A stretch of DNA of 64,000 nucleotides from Anoplopoma fimbria (Eukaryota > Chordata > Actinopteri > Perciformes > Anoplopomatidae), in the NCBI RefSeq assembly GCF_027596085.1, contig NC_072453.1:8694448-8758447 (forward strand). Reading direction: 5' to 3'. Below are positions 37,350 to 63,088 of this stretch, piece by piece. The notes beneath the pieces were generated by a model. That model was not told where the DNA came from. It saw only the letters and a program-made list of their open reading frames with translations, and made no database searches. Within the stretch, counting starts at the first letter, position 1; the number at the start of each line of letters is the position of its first letter. The position numbers and the translations under genes are program-made.

Positions 37350-40300
37350 ACAGCCAGCGGAGTGTAATGGGTGAGCCACGCTAAGTGTGCTGTGATTGTG
37401 AAACAATGGTGTCTGGTTACATAATAAGCTGTTGCCTTCAAAAGGAGGCGTAACTCCATCCCTCGGTGTAAAAAAAAAAAAAGAAAAAGAAACGGGGCCG
37501 ACACACTGCTAGGTTTCACCAGAAGGCCCTGGGCTCCTGAACAGGGGGACGGGTGGGAGTTGGGGGGTGGGGGGTGACAACATTCCTGAAACACTATCCA
37601 GATGCAAAGCAGCACACCTCAGGGATGACAGGAGGTCACTGAGATCCCACTGAGCGTTAGGCCCTCCTGACAACAGCCACAATGGGCTGATGTCACTGCA
37701 GGGACTCTGCTCTTAGGCTCCTTCATGTCGTGTGTGCTTCCTCATCGCCGACGATGATCATATGGGAAATACTGGCAGCAGTGTTTACATATTGTGAAAT
37801 AATAGAGGGTTAAAGTTTTCTTTTCCAAAGGGGTTCTTGTTTTTCACAGTGGCAAACAGCGGTGCATAAATGTGACTTCTAGAAGATGAAATGTTGTGTT
37901 TAAAGGTTATTGCCTGGAGAAATCCCTTTCAATACTTCTGTCCGGATGTTGGCAGCAGTTAGGATCGTCCATGTGAAGCACAAGATTGACTCTCTCTCTT
38001 TTTCTCTCCCTGTCTTCGTCCGTCTCTCTCTCAGCGACCAGAGAGTCGGCGTTTGTCCACGCCATCGCTTCAGCAGGCGTGGCGTTCGCAGTGACGCGTT
38101 CCTGCGCTGAGGGAACGTCCACCATGTGCGGCTGCGACTCCCACCACAAGGGGCCCCCCGGCGAGGGCTGGAAGTGGGGCGGCTGCAGCGAGGACGCAGA
38201 GTTCGGGGTGCTGGTGTCCAGGGAGTTCGCCGACGCCAGGGAGAATCGTCCCGACGCACGCTCGGCGATGAACCGACACAACAACGAGGCGGGACGATCG
38301 GTAAACACACTTAGAGACGTATGAGGAGAATGTGCACAGATGTTCCATATTAATCATCATCTTAACACTCATATATGATTGGTCCAAATTCATGTGCAGT
38401 CATCTGCTGCTATGGTCTCCGATCTTCTGGGAAGGCTTTCCATAAAAGTTCTCTGCAGGGATTTGCTTCAGTTCAGCCACACAAGCATCACTGAGGTCCA
38501 ACACTGATGTTAGGTGATCAGGTCTGGCTCTAGGCTTACCTCAACCAAAGAAAACTCTTAGTCGACGTATACCATTTTGTTGACTAATGGATTAGTTGAT
38601 TTATTTAACAGATATGGAAAAATGAGTTTCCTCCACGAAGAATCACACAAAAGCACCACTTTAAATCTTGTGCTTATCAGAGAAAAGTTTCTCGGAAATA
38701 AGTCACTCAGCATGAAAAAAAGCAGAAAAATCTTAATTGATTTAAAAGGACAGATTAGTTGCCTAATAGACTAAGATTGGAGTTCCAGTTTATCCCAAAG
38801 GTGTAGGATGGGGTTAACATCAGAGCTCTGTGCAAGCCAGTCAACTTCTTACACACTAAAAGCACCATGCTGCAGCAAAGAGCTCAATTCAAAATTCATA
38901 GCATATCCATGATTGAGGGATTGCCTACACACGGCTCTCAACATGGTCATACCTGAGATAGTTGCTAGCAGCTAACAGTGCTTACAGAACAAAGGAGGCA
39001 AACAATGGCAACAGTGCTGACGCGTCCTCCAAACAGACCGTGTGTCCGTGTACACGTCCGTTTGGGAGTGTAACCAAGGCTATGAACATTGCGCTTTGTG
39101 TCTCGCATGCACTTGCAGCTGGACTGACAACGTAAACAAAGCAGAGATACGCTCTGATTACAACACACAAGGGGAGGTTGCCACAGATAATAGTTGTTTG
39201 ATGCTATATTTATGTTCTGAATATCACATTTGGCACCTTTAAGATCTGCCTTCACTTTAACTGAGCACAGAAAAACAGAAGTGGACAGGAGAATCCACAT
39301 ACTTTTGGCCAGAAAGTGTTCATATTGATTACCACAACACTAAACTGATCAGCAGTTGGAAGATGGACTGAAGGACTGATTCTGCAAGAACAAAGCAGGT
39401 TCCATTGTGGAGCACATTTTATACAGTGGACTCCACCTCACCGTAATATAAGACATTCATTAGATGAACTCTGCCCTCGTTGTACTACGGATTGAAGCAA
39501 AATGGGAAAAGGGAAATGATAGACAGGGACCTGACTGTGATGCAAAAAGGAGAGGATGTATCCAGAAAACATGACTGTTGGGGATAACTGATTGTTCATG
39601 TGTCGGCGGTGGGATTCGGTATTTGACTTGTCTGCGCATTTCTGAGTTTCCAACCAGAAAAATGAGCACTTGACTTTGAATGACTGGTTAATTACTCATC
39701 TAAGCAACACACCTCGCCTTTCATGCCTTTTTGCATCCCAATGAAAAAATTCCCTGACAGTCAAATAACCCGAGTGAGTTTAAGGGGAAATCAGCTCAGA
39801 CTTAAAACATCACTGTCTGCTGTCACCGCTCGGGGAGAAAGAAATCGTCTCCGCGGCTGCTCGCTGAGGGGCAAATGGAGGGACCACACGGCAACAAGAC
39901 GGCCCTTTGATGTGAGCGCACAGGAGCAGCCGGGGAGACCACAGGAGCTCAGTGAGCGGCGGCCCTGTCAGGACTCTCCTCTGCTCTCCACCTGGCCCTC
40001 TCACGCTCCAGTGTTTAGCCCCCCGGGGCCCTCTGGGACTTGATGTTGGCATGACAAGCTCACAAAGTGATGTCACTAGCCTCTCCACCACCCCCACCTC
40101 AACGCTCCCCTCCCTCAGCCAGAGGTGCCACAGCCACCTGCCTTCCGCCGCAGCTGGGGGAATTCTGCAGCTAAATATAGCTGTTGAATTAAAAGCACAA
40201 CAAAATGAAAACACAAAAGGTGAAATAAGCCCCGTGGGCGGCGCACTCACGGTGTGAGCCAGTGACTTCAGAGAGAAGCAGCAGCAGTGGCGGCGGTACT

Positions 40301-40538
40301 GAGCCTCTGTACTTCACAGCTGCATGACACTTAAATAAATTGCAGTCAGTGGCGTATTGTTTTTCTTGGCCTGCTCTGCGAGTCCTCGGCGGTTTTGTTA
40401 ATCTGCATTACTTAATTTCCTGTGAATTTCTGACCATAAAAATTCCGACAGATCTTGCTCAGTGGTTTCTGACTTCACTGTCCCCACAAGCACTGAGTCA
40501 GTTATCAAATTAAGACCAGCATATTTGAGTTAATTACG

Positions 40539-40589
<51 letters not shown>

Positions 40590-41081
40590 GACCTTTTTAA
40601 AGTATCAGATTCTCACTGCCTGTAGGCCATGACAGGTGGCTCTGAAGGGTAATCATTCACAGCCTCAAAGTGGATTACAGTGGCAACTGAGAGACACAGC
40701 AAACAAATGTCAAAACATTCGTAGAAAAAGCTCCAAAGCTCTGCCAAGAGTAGTGCATTTAGAGATGTCTTGGGTAAGGGAAAGTAGTTTTTCGGGCACA
40801 CTGAACCGCAGATAAGATGTCTGTGCTTTAAGAAGTTTCTGTATCTATTCTATATTTATCCGTCTATTGAAAAAGGTTGTAACTGCTGTGACTCTAAGCT
40901 GGTGGAGCTACCTTTCAAGCCTTGGGCCAGTGACTCTTAACAGTTTAAATATATATTTATAGTGGATTGTTGCTTTAAGGGATCAGTAAAAATGGGTAAA
41001 GAAAGCTGTTGGATCCTTGCCAGGCTTTACTAAGTTGTACATACTTTAAAAAAAAGGAATGAAAGCAAGTCAAGTTTATAA

Positions 41082-41154
<73 letters not shown>

Positions 41155-42406
41155 TACCAATCAAAAGTTTGGACACACCTTCTCATTCAACTACTTTGAA
41201 GAATCTAAAATATAAAACATATCTGGTTTGTTGAGCATTTGTTTGTTTACCACATAATTCCATATGTGTTCCTTCATAGTTTGGATGTCTTCAATATTAA
41301 TCTACAATGTAGAAGAAAAATAATAATAATAATAATAATAAAGAAAAACCATTGAATGAGAAGGTGTGTCCAAACTTTTGACTGGTACTATATATATATA
41401 TAGACCCTTTTACAGCAGAAGTGATCAAACTATGTGTGTTCATGTTGGCTATGGAAGTGCTGTTTTGTTTGCTCCAGCCATCCAAACGAGTTACTAAGCT
41501 TCAAACATTGAATTAAAACTGTTACCAGCATTAAAATGTCTGGTAACAGTTTTGCCAACCTAAACACATTAGTCAAAGATGATGGACAATGTTTTCCTCA
41601 TTCATTTTTAATGCGAAGATGTCGGCCATATAATCTACCCAGAGAATTGTTAATGTTGCTGCTGTTTACATTCATTGTGAGGCAAATTCCAAAAATGCAC
41701 TACAGGAATGTACTACTGTAAATTTGTTTTGTTTGAAAATGGGCTTTAACTGTTTTGCATAATGACAATAAATGATCCTTGAATTGTTGGTGGTTAATGC
41801 CCTTATATATAACTTATTGCTCTCCAATTAACTCCCGAACCACATCATTGTTTACAAACTGTAAAAGGGTCTATTTTCTTTTAAAAAATCCTAAAAAGTG
41901 ACCATTAAAGTGTCTCTTGTGTTCTTCCCAGACCATCCTCGACCACATGCACCTGCGCTGTAAATGCCACGGCCTGTCGGGGAGCTGCGAGGTGAAGACC
42001 TGCTGGTGGGCTCAGCCGGACTTCCGCATGCTGGGCGACTACCTGAAGGACAAGTACGACAGCGCCTCGGAGATGGTGGTGGAGAAGCACCGCGAGTCGC
42101 GCGGCTGGGTGGAGACCCTGCGCGTCAAGTACAACTTCTTCAAGCACCCCACGGAGCGCGACCTGGTCTACTACGAGGGGTCGCCCAACTTCTGCGAGCC
42201 CAACCCGGAGACCGGCTCCTTCGGGACTCGAGACCGCGCCTGCAACGTGTCGTCGCACGGCATCGAGGGCTGCGACCTGCTGTGCTGCGGCCGCGGACAC
42301 AACACGCGGACTGAGAAGCGCAAGGAGAAGTGCCACTGCATCTTCCACTGGTGCTGCTACGTCAGCTGCCAGGAGTGCGTGCGCGTCTACGACGTCCACA
42401 CGTGCA

Positions 42407-42411
<5 letters not shown>
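21857..42411 (+). CDS. wnt3: Wnt family member 3, secreted signalling protein (complete CDS, 4 coding exons)
   Basis: Exons 21857-21936, 35032-35273, 38035-38300 and 41932-42411 sum to 1068 nt: 355 residues plus stop, the same length as human WNT3. Wnt3 is a lipid-modified morphogen that binds Frizzled and LRP5/6 and stabilises beta-catenin; it acts in axis, limb and nervous system patterning. Residues 1-22 are a signal peptide ([20 protein letters not shown]). Ser212 in CHGLSGSC is the palmitoleoylation site used by Porcupine. N-glycosylation sites N90 (NCT) and N301 (NVS) match WNT3. The C-terminal cysteine-rich tip ([17 protein letters not shown] to YDVHTCK) is complete. Residues such as [17 protein letters not shown] and [18 protein letters not shown] mark WNT3 rather than WNT3A. 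All junctions are GT-AG with consistent phases. It faces nsf tail to tail, as in human. Intron sizes are 13.1, 2.8 and 3.6 kb. Confidence 0.97.
21977..22042 (+). repeat. (GA)n microsatellite
   Basis: About 33 perfect GA units, 40 bp inside wnt3 intron 1. Confidence 0.97.
26469..26936. mobile_element. Non-autonomous DNA element with imperfect inverted ends
   Basis: The left end AGAGCTGTACGATTATTG is mirrored by the right end TTAATTGTGCAGCCCT. The sequence just inside the right end (ATCATGATCGCGATTAAT) is the familiar cgattaat...gtgcagcc motif of fish hAT-like repeats. No transposase frame. Confidence 0.55.
29480..29955. repeat. Dispersed teleost repeat (TACTTAAG / ACTTGTAATGGA type)
   Basis: Phrases such as GACTTGTAATGGACTATTTC and TGTACTTAAGCAAAGGA recall a common fish repeat. 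The copy is diverged and its limits are approximate. Confidence 0.4.
31689..31735 (+). repeat. (TG)n microsatellite
   Basis: About 23 perfect TG units in wnt3 intron 1. Confidence 0.97.
31990..32230 (+). mobile_element. Possible old tRNA-derived SINE
   Basis: TGGCACAGCGG (32030-32040) fits a pol III A box and is followed by TCTAA, as at the head of tRNA-Leu-derived fish SINEs. GGTTCAAACTC (32130-32140) fits a B box. The 100-nt spacing is longer than in a tRNA, so the copy is degenerate or carries an insertion. It may be coincidence. Confidence 0.35.
34981..35021 (+). repeat. (CT)n array forming the wnt3 exon 2 polypyrimidine tract
   Basis: About 20 CT units ending ten bases before the acceptor AG (35030-35031). 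It replaces an ordinary polypyrimidine tract. Confidence 0.95.
35032..35273 (+). CDS. wnt3: wnt3 coding exon 2 (residues 27-108)
   Basis: Acceptor [29 protein letters not shown] through GPVLDK; donor GTAAAT. Includes glycosylation site N90. Confidence 0.96.
35274..38034 (+). other. wnt3 intron 2
   Basis: 2.76 kb. Contains a (GT)n array (37276-37346) and otherwise low-repeat, partly GC-rich sequence near 36260-36660. No exon recognised. Confidence 0.75.
37276..37346 (+). repeat. (GT)n microsatellite
   Basis: About 35 perfect GT units in wnt3 intron 2. Confidence 0.97.
38035..38300 (+). CDS. wnt3: wnt3 coding exon 3 (residues 108-196)
   Basis: Acceptor [25 protein letters not shown] through NNEAGRS; donor GTAAAC, phase 0. 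Residue 196 reads Ser where I recall Thr in mammalian WNT3. Confidence 0.96.
38395..39330. mobile_element. Degraded DNA transposon relic, interrupted
   Basis: Pieces such as TCTTCTGGGAAGGCTTTCCA (38422), AGGTCCAACACTGATGTTAG (38492), TATCCCAAAGGTGTAGGATG (38791) and ACATACTTTTGGCCAGAAAG (39298) occur in the order known from common fish DNA transposon copies. Unrelated sequence (about 38560-38770 and 38890-39240) is inserted between them. No intact transposase frame. Confidence 0.5.
40540..40584 (+). repeat. Poly-T run, 45 bp
   Basis: Uninterrupted homopolymer in wnt3 intron 3. Confidence 0.95.
41084..41151 (+). repeat. (AT)n microsatellite
   Basis: About 34 perfect AT units abutting the MITE at 41152. 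Confidence 0.95.
41152..41390. mobile_element. TA-flanked MITE, copy D
   Basis: Same family as copies A-C (begins CAGTACCAATCAAAAGTTTG, ends CTTTTGACTGGTACTA). It carries an internal (AAT)n run. It sits within an AT array. Confidence 0.85.
41932..42411 (+). CDS. wnt3: wnt3 coding exon 4 (residues 197-355, stop)
   Basis: Acceptor [27 protein letters not shown] with the acylated Ser212; ends VYDVHTCK and TGA at 42409-42411. The stop codon merges into a GA microsatellite. Confidence 0.97.

Positions 42412-42450
<39 letters not shown>
42410..42450 (+). repeat. (GA)n microsatellite starting in the wnt3 stop codon
   Basis: About 20 GA units. The first GA is the second and third base of the TGA stop. 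Confidence 0.96.
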
Positions 42451-42451
<1 letters not shown>

Positions 42452-42564
42452 ACGAAAGTGACTGCTGGACTACAAGTGCTGCCCCGCCCGCCCCTGAACC
42501 CCCCCACCTCCACCTCCACCTCTCCTGCACGACTTCACCTGCTTCCAAACACTAAAACATTCAT

Positions 42565-42567
<3 letters not shown>

Positions 42568-42658
<91 letters not shown>
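42568..42658 (+). repeat. (CA)n microsatellite in the wnt3 3' UTR
   Basis: About 45 perfect CA units. Confidence 0.97.
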
Positions 42659-42661
<3 letters not shown>

Positions 42662-43495
42662 CAGGCCCTAATGGCACTTCAGATATTGATACTTTCTTTT
42701 TCTGTTTGTTAAACACCCTGCTTTAGAGTCCGTCTCCAAACCACCTGATCTCCATGACATCCCCGTGTTGACCTGAGTGACCTCTAGTCCGCTCTCAAGG
42801 GAAGAAGCCAGAGTTGTGCCACTTTTTCCTCTCCTCCCTCCTTCCTCCCTTCCCTTCCTTCCTCCCTTCCTCTCCCTGCAGCATCGGACCCCTCCCCTCC
42901 CCGTCGTCTTTATTTATTTCCCCCCCTCCATGCCAGCACAATGTTTGTGTAGCATGTACAGTAACACTTTTTTTTTTTTTTTTATACCTGTTGAGATAAT
43001 GCAGTAAAGAAACAAAAAAAAAAAAAAAAAAAGAACAAAAAAAGAACTTTCAGACTCTTTGCTTTTGAATTTAAACAAACAAAAAAGCATCTTCTAACTA
43101 ACACCTCACTTTTCCGGCCCCTCTTGGCTGGTCTACCTTTTTATTTTTTATCGTTTTTGAAACTAAACTAACCTCCACGCCGTCGGTGATGCTGAACACG
43201 CCGGCAGCCTCCCAGAAAACCATCACTTTGTGACTACTGAACTGAGCAGACGGTCCTGTTCTTTTGTTAAACTACTGAGCTGATAAAAAAAAAAACCCTC
43301 ATGTGTCGCTTCTCTTCCTGCTGACTGACTCCACCGCACCAGTCAACCGAAAAAGATTTATTAATAGATTTATATGCTACAGTCTTGATTTTTATTGCCC
43401 CTTGCATTTCTGAAATATTACCATTTGGGGCTGGGACTGGAGGTATGCGGCATGTGTGTGAACAAGCATGCTCCATTCCACCAACAACCATGCGC

Positions 43496-43502
<7 letters not shown>

Positions 43503-43550
<48 letters not shown>
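43503..43550 (+). repeat. (TG)n microsatellite in the wnt3 3' UTR
   Basis: 24 perfect TG units, complementary to the CA array 850 bp upstream. Confidence 0.97.
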
Positions 43551-43551
<1 letters not shown>

Positions 43552-44262
43552 ACTATTCAGCCACTGCAGGCGGTTAAAAATTTTAAGCATTGTTTATGCG
43601 AGCAAATTCTTCCTCGTTGCAATCTAGCAGTTCTTATGATTGACGACTCTGTTCCTGCATTGGGACAAACGTGTGATGCAACACAGTCGTGCATTATAAT
43701 CAATACAAGGAGTGATTGATTCATTCAAATTATATGAGCTGGAGATCATTTTGTGGCTGTTTTTCATACATGAATTTGATGCATCAAAAAGTGAGTCAAG
43801 CTTCAGCATGCTTAATGTTAATTCTGGTCTTAAGAGCAAAGTGATGACGGGGAGATCTGTTTATCGAACACTTCATGCACTCATCAAGTCAAGATTTTGT
43901 CTGAAGCAAATCTTTTATCACTGTAAAAAGAAAATAAACAGGAGGACTTGTGAAGACATGTGGAGACCAGAGAAGCCTCTGATTGGCTCTCACGCCCTCC
44001 CTTCCTTCCTTACTTCCTTTTCTCCATATTTCCCCTAGAGTTGAGGTTTTTTTGAGAGGCCTGATTTATTGACTGCCTTTATGGTTTTGGTTTTTAAAAT
44101 ATTGGAAGAACAAGAAACTGTAATTTGATGTCTGCCCATTTTGTTTTTTAAAGAAAAGGACATTATTTTACGATCATTGAGGTAAATAGTTGTGATTTTT
44201 TGGGGGTGGAGAGAAAAGACCTCCAGTTAATTTAGATTCTAAGAACATTAAGCAGTGCAAGA

Positions 44263-44272
<10 letters not shown>

Positions 44273-44348
<76 letters not shown>
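44273..44348 (+). repeat. (TG)n microsatellite
   Basis: 38 perfect TG units, also complementary to 42568-42658. Confidence 0.97.
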
Positions 44349-44349
<1 letters not shown>

Positions 44350-46277
44350 ATGATGTCTGCCAGTGACAAAAACAAACAAATGGAAAGAACGAATGGACGG
44401 ATGTTCACAACGGTGGAACAAACTGTGAGAGCTTTTCCACACAACATGTTCTGACCGCCCCGCCTGCTTCCTATTAGTTATAATCAACAACAACAAAAAA
44501 ATGACCCAGTAGTGTTTAGGCCGTCCTCTCTATTTGTGACGTAGCTTAGCATTTGTGTCATCTTCCACGCAGCCCCTCCTCCCTCCTCCCCCCACCCCCT
44601 CCACCTCTCCCGCCGCTATATCCAAAGTTTTGTACAAAATGTTTTAAAGTGAATAATTCCCTTTTTATTTTATAATCGTAAATGTTATTGTTTTTATAAA
44701 TATTATTTATTATACGATGTATATATCTGTATGACTGAACTAAGATTATATATTTGAAGAACAAAACTGTGTCGTGCTTTTTGATTTGTAGCCCAGAGGT
44801 TCACACTCCTCAACCATACCTCATACCTCATTGCTAGTTACATTCATCTCTTCTACAGTTACATACTCGACATTCATTTTAAAATGAGGCATTTAAAGGA
44901 CATTTTATTGGTTTGAACAAAACCAACAGCGACATATCTTCCTCCTGTGCCTTTGAGCTCCAATGTTATCCAAAAACTATTAAAAATAATGTTATTTTAA
45001 TACCATGAACACACTATATTCATTTTCAATCACACATACATCATCCTGCATCTTGAAATAACCACTAGAGCACAAAATGTGGATTAAACCGCCACTGAAA
45101 ATAGTCCCTAAAAAAATGCACCATTTCCTCCAGTTTGAGTAACATTTACTGAAAGACTACAGTGATCAGCTGTTTTAGGAAACTTACTGAGATTATACAC
45201 GAAATTAGACTTTATTTTTGTATTGTGAGACAGTAAACACACATTGTTTTTATTGTTATTTTTGCGGGATTTGTTAACAATGAGGATAACAATAAAATAA
45301 CGCTAGCCTTCGCCTTAAATTGCAGTCATAAATTTAAGCATAAATATGTATCATTATCAAATAATTGGCTGTTATTGGCAGTGTACAGTAGTTACACTTT
45401 AGAGGATAAACTATACTGATGAGTTGACACAATCACATCTCAATCATCAAACACATTAAAAATGTAGGATTATGGCATTTAAAATAACAACAGAAATGAG
45501 AGCTGTGGTCGCTGCTAGTAAATCATCAGCTCTCGTTAATTTGATTTAGTTTAACTTGTATATTAAAGAAGGAAATACCACCAGTGTAGCATAACAGGAT
45601 TTATATTTGTGCTCATGTTACTGATTCCTGAAAAATATTATATTTTCTACTTTGCACCCGAGGGAGAAGTCCCCCCGTCGCCCGAACAGACATCCTGCAG
45701 AAGCTTCTTGGTGAAATAGTCGCCTGTGTTTTCTTGTTAAAGTGTACGGTGATTATTGCACAACGTTCCGTGGAGGTTAACCGCAAATGTCTGAGTAGGT
45801 TCATCTCATTACGAGATGTCAAATTTCTCCGAATAATGAGATAATTACACTAAATCATAATTATAAAGACATTAGGAGTTCAACGTGCCAGGAAGATAAT
45901 CAAAACAACTGGTGGTAGATTGGCACAAAGGTTTTCATAGAGAGTAAGTAAGTATTCTTCTGTGGATATTTTACTCACATACTTTTGCATAGAAAACACT
46001 TTGGTGTGAGGTATGTTAATATATAACATTTGCTGGTCATTCATCCCATCATTCATAAAACATAATGCAGAGTTTCTTGTAAGTAGTAGTAATAGATTTA
46101 ATTTATTCATAAAATAAAAAAAAAGGTCAAACAAGAGCAAGTACAGAAGGTGATAAGAACAAAGGGAGATCTTTAAGAGTTCCTGGAATGATCAAATTAC
46201 AAATCTGTGTTGTGATTAGTGTTTGTGAATGCACATTTACTTTCCATAGAAATGTTTCAAAATCTTTTTCCTGGACT

Positions 46278-46278
<1 letters not shown>

Positions 46279-46301
<23 letters not shown>
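46279..46301 (+). repeat. Poly-T run
   Basis: 23 T residues followed by TAATATATAT. Confidence 0.9.
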
Positions 46302-46309
<8 letters not shown>

Positions 46310-47089
46310 TATCTATAAAATCCCAAAGAAGTGCTGTGGGCATCACATGGAGGTTACAGCATTATCCTTCTGCAGAATGCAATATACACAGATAGCACAA
46401 ACACTGCTCGTGTGTGTGTGTGTGTTATGTTACATGTTCACATGGTGCTGAAGAGGAGGAGGTTTCGCCCGGTTGGTGGCTGCTGCAGAGACGCTGCAGT
46501 GCAGAGAGAAGCGTAGACAGAGCTTCAGGGATGGGAGGGAAAAGATGCAGAGAGAGAGAGATAGAGAGAGATAGAGAGGGGGGGGAGGATGGAAACTCGT
46601 CTCTCGCTCGCCTCCTCCTTTCAGCCTCTTTCAGGCTTCCGTTCCTCCGCAGCTGAGTGATCAGAGACAAATAAAAGTGAGAGGAGAGACATGCCGCCAC
46701 AAGAGAGCACCTGTGTAGTCGACCTATTTTTAGGCACCGCCGCGCGTTAAGCTATACCGTTCGTCTCTCGAGGCGGAGACGAGAAGATGCAAAGCTCTGG
46801 CTGCAAGTGGAAAAGTTGCTAAGAGTTTTTTTTTTTTTTTGTTGTTGTTGTTCGATCGTCACCCTGGGCAGCCTGTCCTCATGGGACGCATCTCACAGAG
46901 CAGGATTAGCCAGATAGATAACTTTTAAAAAAGAGGGAATGTCTTCTGGAACTTTGCCATGATCAACACGCAGATATAGGAGAATAGTTTAACCGTTATC
47001 TGAAGAACTTTCTAATCCTGTTTTGTGAAGTTTCTTACTGTTTTAAGTGTTTATGGTGCCCACAATAAAGAAACCCACTGTGGACTTCC

Positions 47090-47650
47090 ATACAGTTAAA
47101 CAGGCAAGAGATAGACTGCCACACTATTAATGGGAAATGTTTACTTTCTTGCCAAGAGAGAGCATCTAGTTAGCTTAGTTTAGCATAAAGACTGGAAACA
47201 GTAGAGAGGTTATGTACAGCCTAAGGTAGTGTAAGATATTTAATTGAATTTCCTTTTTAGAAAAATACACTGTGAATTATTCGTCTGGTAAACAACTACA
47301 CAGTGTACAAGTCTTTTATTGTGAAAGGTAAAAACAAACGGAGTGGATCTGGTCCGCGCCGCCTTAGTCTAGGGTTGAAATGAGTAATAAATTTAGCGGC
47401 GTTGTTGTACAATATAGTGAACATTTTGATGCCACAACGTGATTTGTTGCAAATTAATCGCATGAAAAAAAACACTCAGTGTCTAAAGACCTTTAAGCTG
47501 AGCTGTTGGTGTGTTAAGCTAAGCTAACTTGTGGCTAGCTCTAACCTAGCGTATCTATCAAACAGACATGAAAGTTTTGATCTTTTCATCAGACACTCGG
47601 CAAGAAAGCAAATAAGTGTGTCTCCCAAAACGCCAAGCTATTCCTCCTAA
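47090..47650 (+). repeat. Dispersed teleost repeat (AGCATAAAGACTGGAAACAG type)
   Basis: Carries TTTAGCATAAAGACTGGAAA near the start and AGACATGAAAG...CTCGGCAAGAAAGCAAATAAG...CCCAAAACGCCAAGCTATTCC at the end, which I recognise as a frequent fish repeat. Limits approximate. Confidence 0.5.
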
Positions 47651-47670
47651 TTTGTGACTTTTACAACAAT

Positions 47671-47736
47671 ATAAGATAAGATAAGATAATCCTTTATTAG
47701 TCCCGCAGCGGGGAAATTTACAGGATTACAGCAGCA
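47671..47736 (-). mobile_element. Non-LTR retroposon 3' fragment, minus orientation
   Basis: Reverse complement of the end at 12478-12543, with the same pentamer tail (GATAA repeated) and the block ATCCTTTATTAGTCCCGCAG. Confidence 0.7.
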
Positions 47737-48198
47737 ATATACAACTACTTTGGAGCATTAAATTGCAAAACAACAGCATTAAATAGTAGAATCTGCATTA
47801 CAAAATGATATATTGATGATGAATGTTGATTTTAATTTAAATGCAAGTCTACAGTTTTCTAGGAATTAATTTTATGCACATTAACCCATAAAGGAGAGTT
47901 GTACCAGTACAGTGTTAAACGATCTGTACAGTAGACTGGTCTGTTTTTAGAGGCTAAACACATTTAAATAAGGCTAACACTCAGTTAGCCTTTATTACTC
48001 TTTGGTCGGACTTCTGCTTGACACGACTTGTGTATAATTCATTTTTTACACACATATACAGTTTACAGATTTCAACGTTAGCTCCTTTAACCCCGGACAG
48101 GACATACTGAGTAGTAAATGCGACCATGCAGCCTGATGACGGCCCTGCAGTCTTACCGTTGAAGGATGCCTCTTTTTCACTATGTGGCTCCACTGAGT

Positions 48199-63088
<14,890 letters not shown>

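Larger units (their letters stand above)
38301..41931 (+). other. wnt3 intron 3
   Basis: 3.63 kb, mostly repeats: a broken DNA transposon (38395-39330), poly-T (40540-40584), an (AT)n array (41084-41151) and a MITE (41152-41390). Confidence 0.8.
42412..44800 (+). other. wnt3: Probable wnt3 3' UTR
   Basis: Downstream of the wnt3 stop, with four dinucleotide arrays. AATAAA at 43933-43938 is a candidate polyadenylation signal. The AT-rich, repeat-poor stretch 44600-44780 could be the distal end. The true end is not fixed. Confidence 0.5.
44801..48198. other. Spacer between wnt3 and nsf, including the nsf 3' UTR
   Basis: AT-rich sequence to about 46.2 kb, a short GA-rich and CpG-bearing stretch at 46420-46820, then repeats (47090-47650, 47671-47736). 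The nsf 3' UTR must start at 48198 on the minus strand; its end is not placed. No gene recognised. Confidence 0.55.

Noticed and set aside
41905..42519. 204-codon frame antisense to wnt3 exon 4
   Set aside because: Shadow of a GC-rich coding exon; the plus-strand Wnt frame explains it fully.
47999..48193. Open frame at 47981-48193 as the nsf terminal exon
   Set aside because: It lies just past the stop in the putative last exon, is not joined by an in-phase acceptor and does not give the NSF C-terminus.
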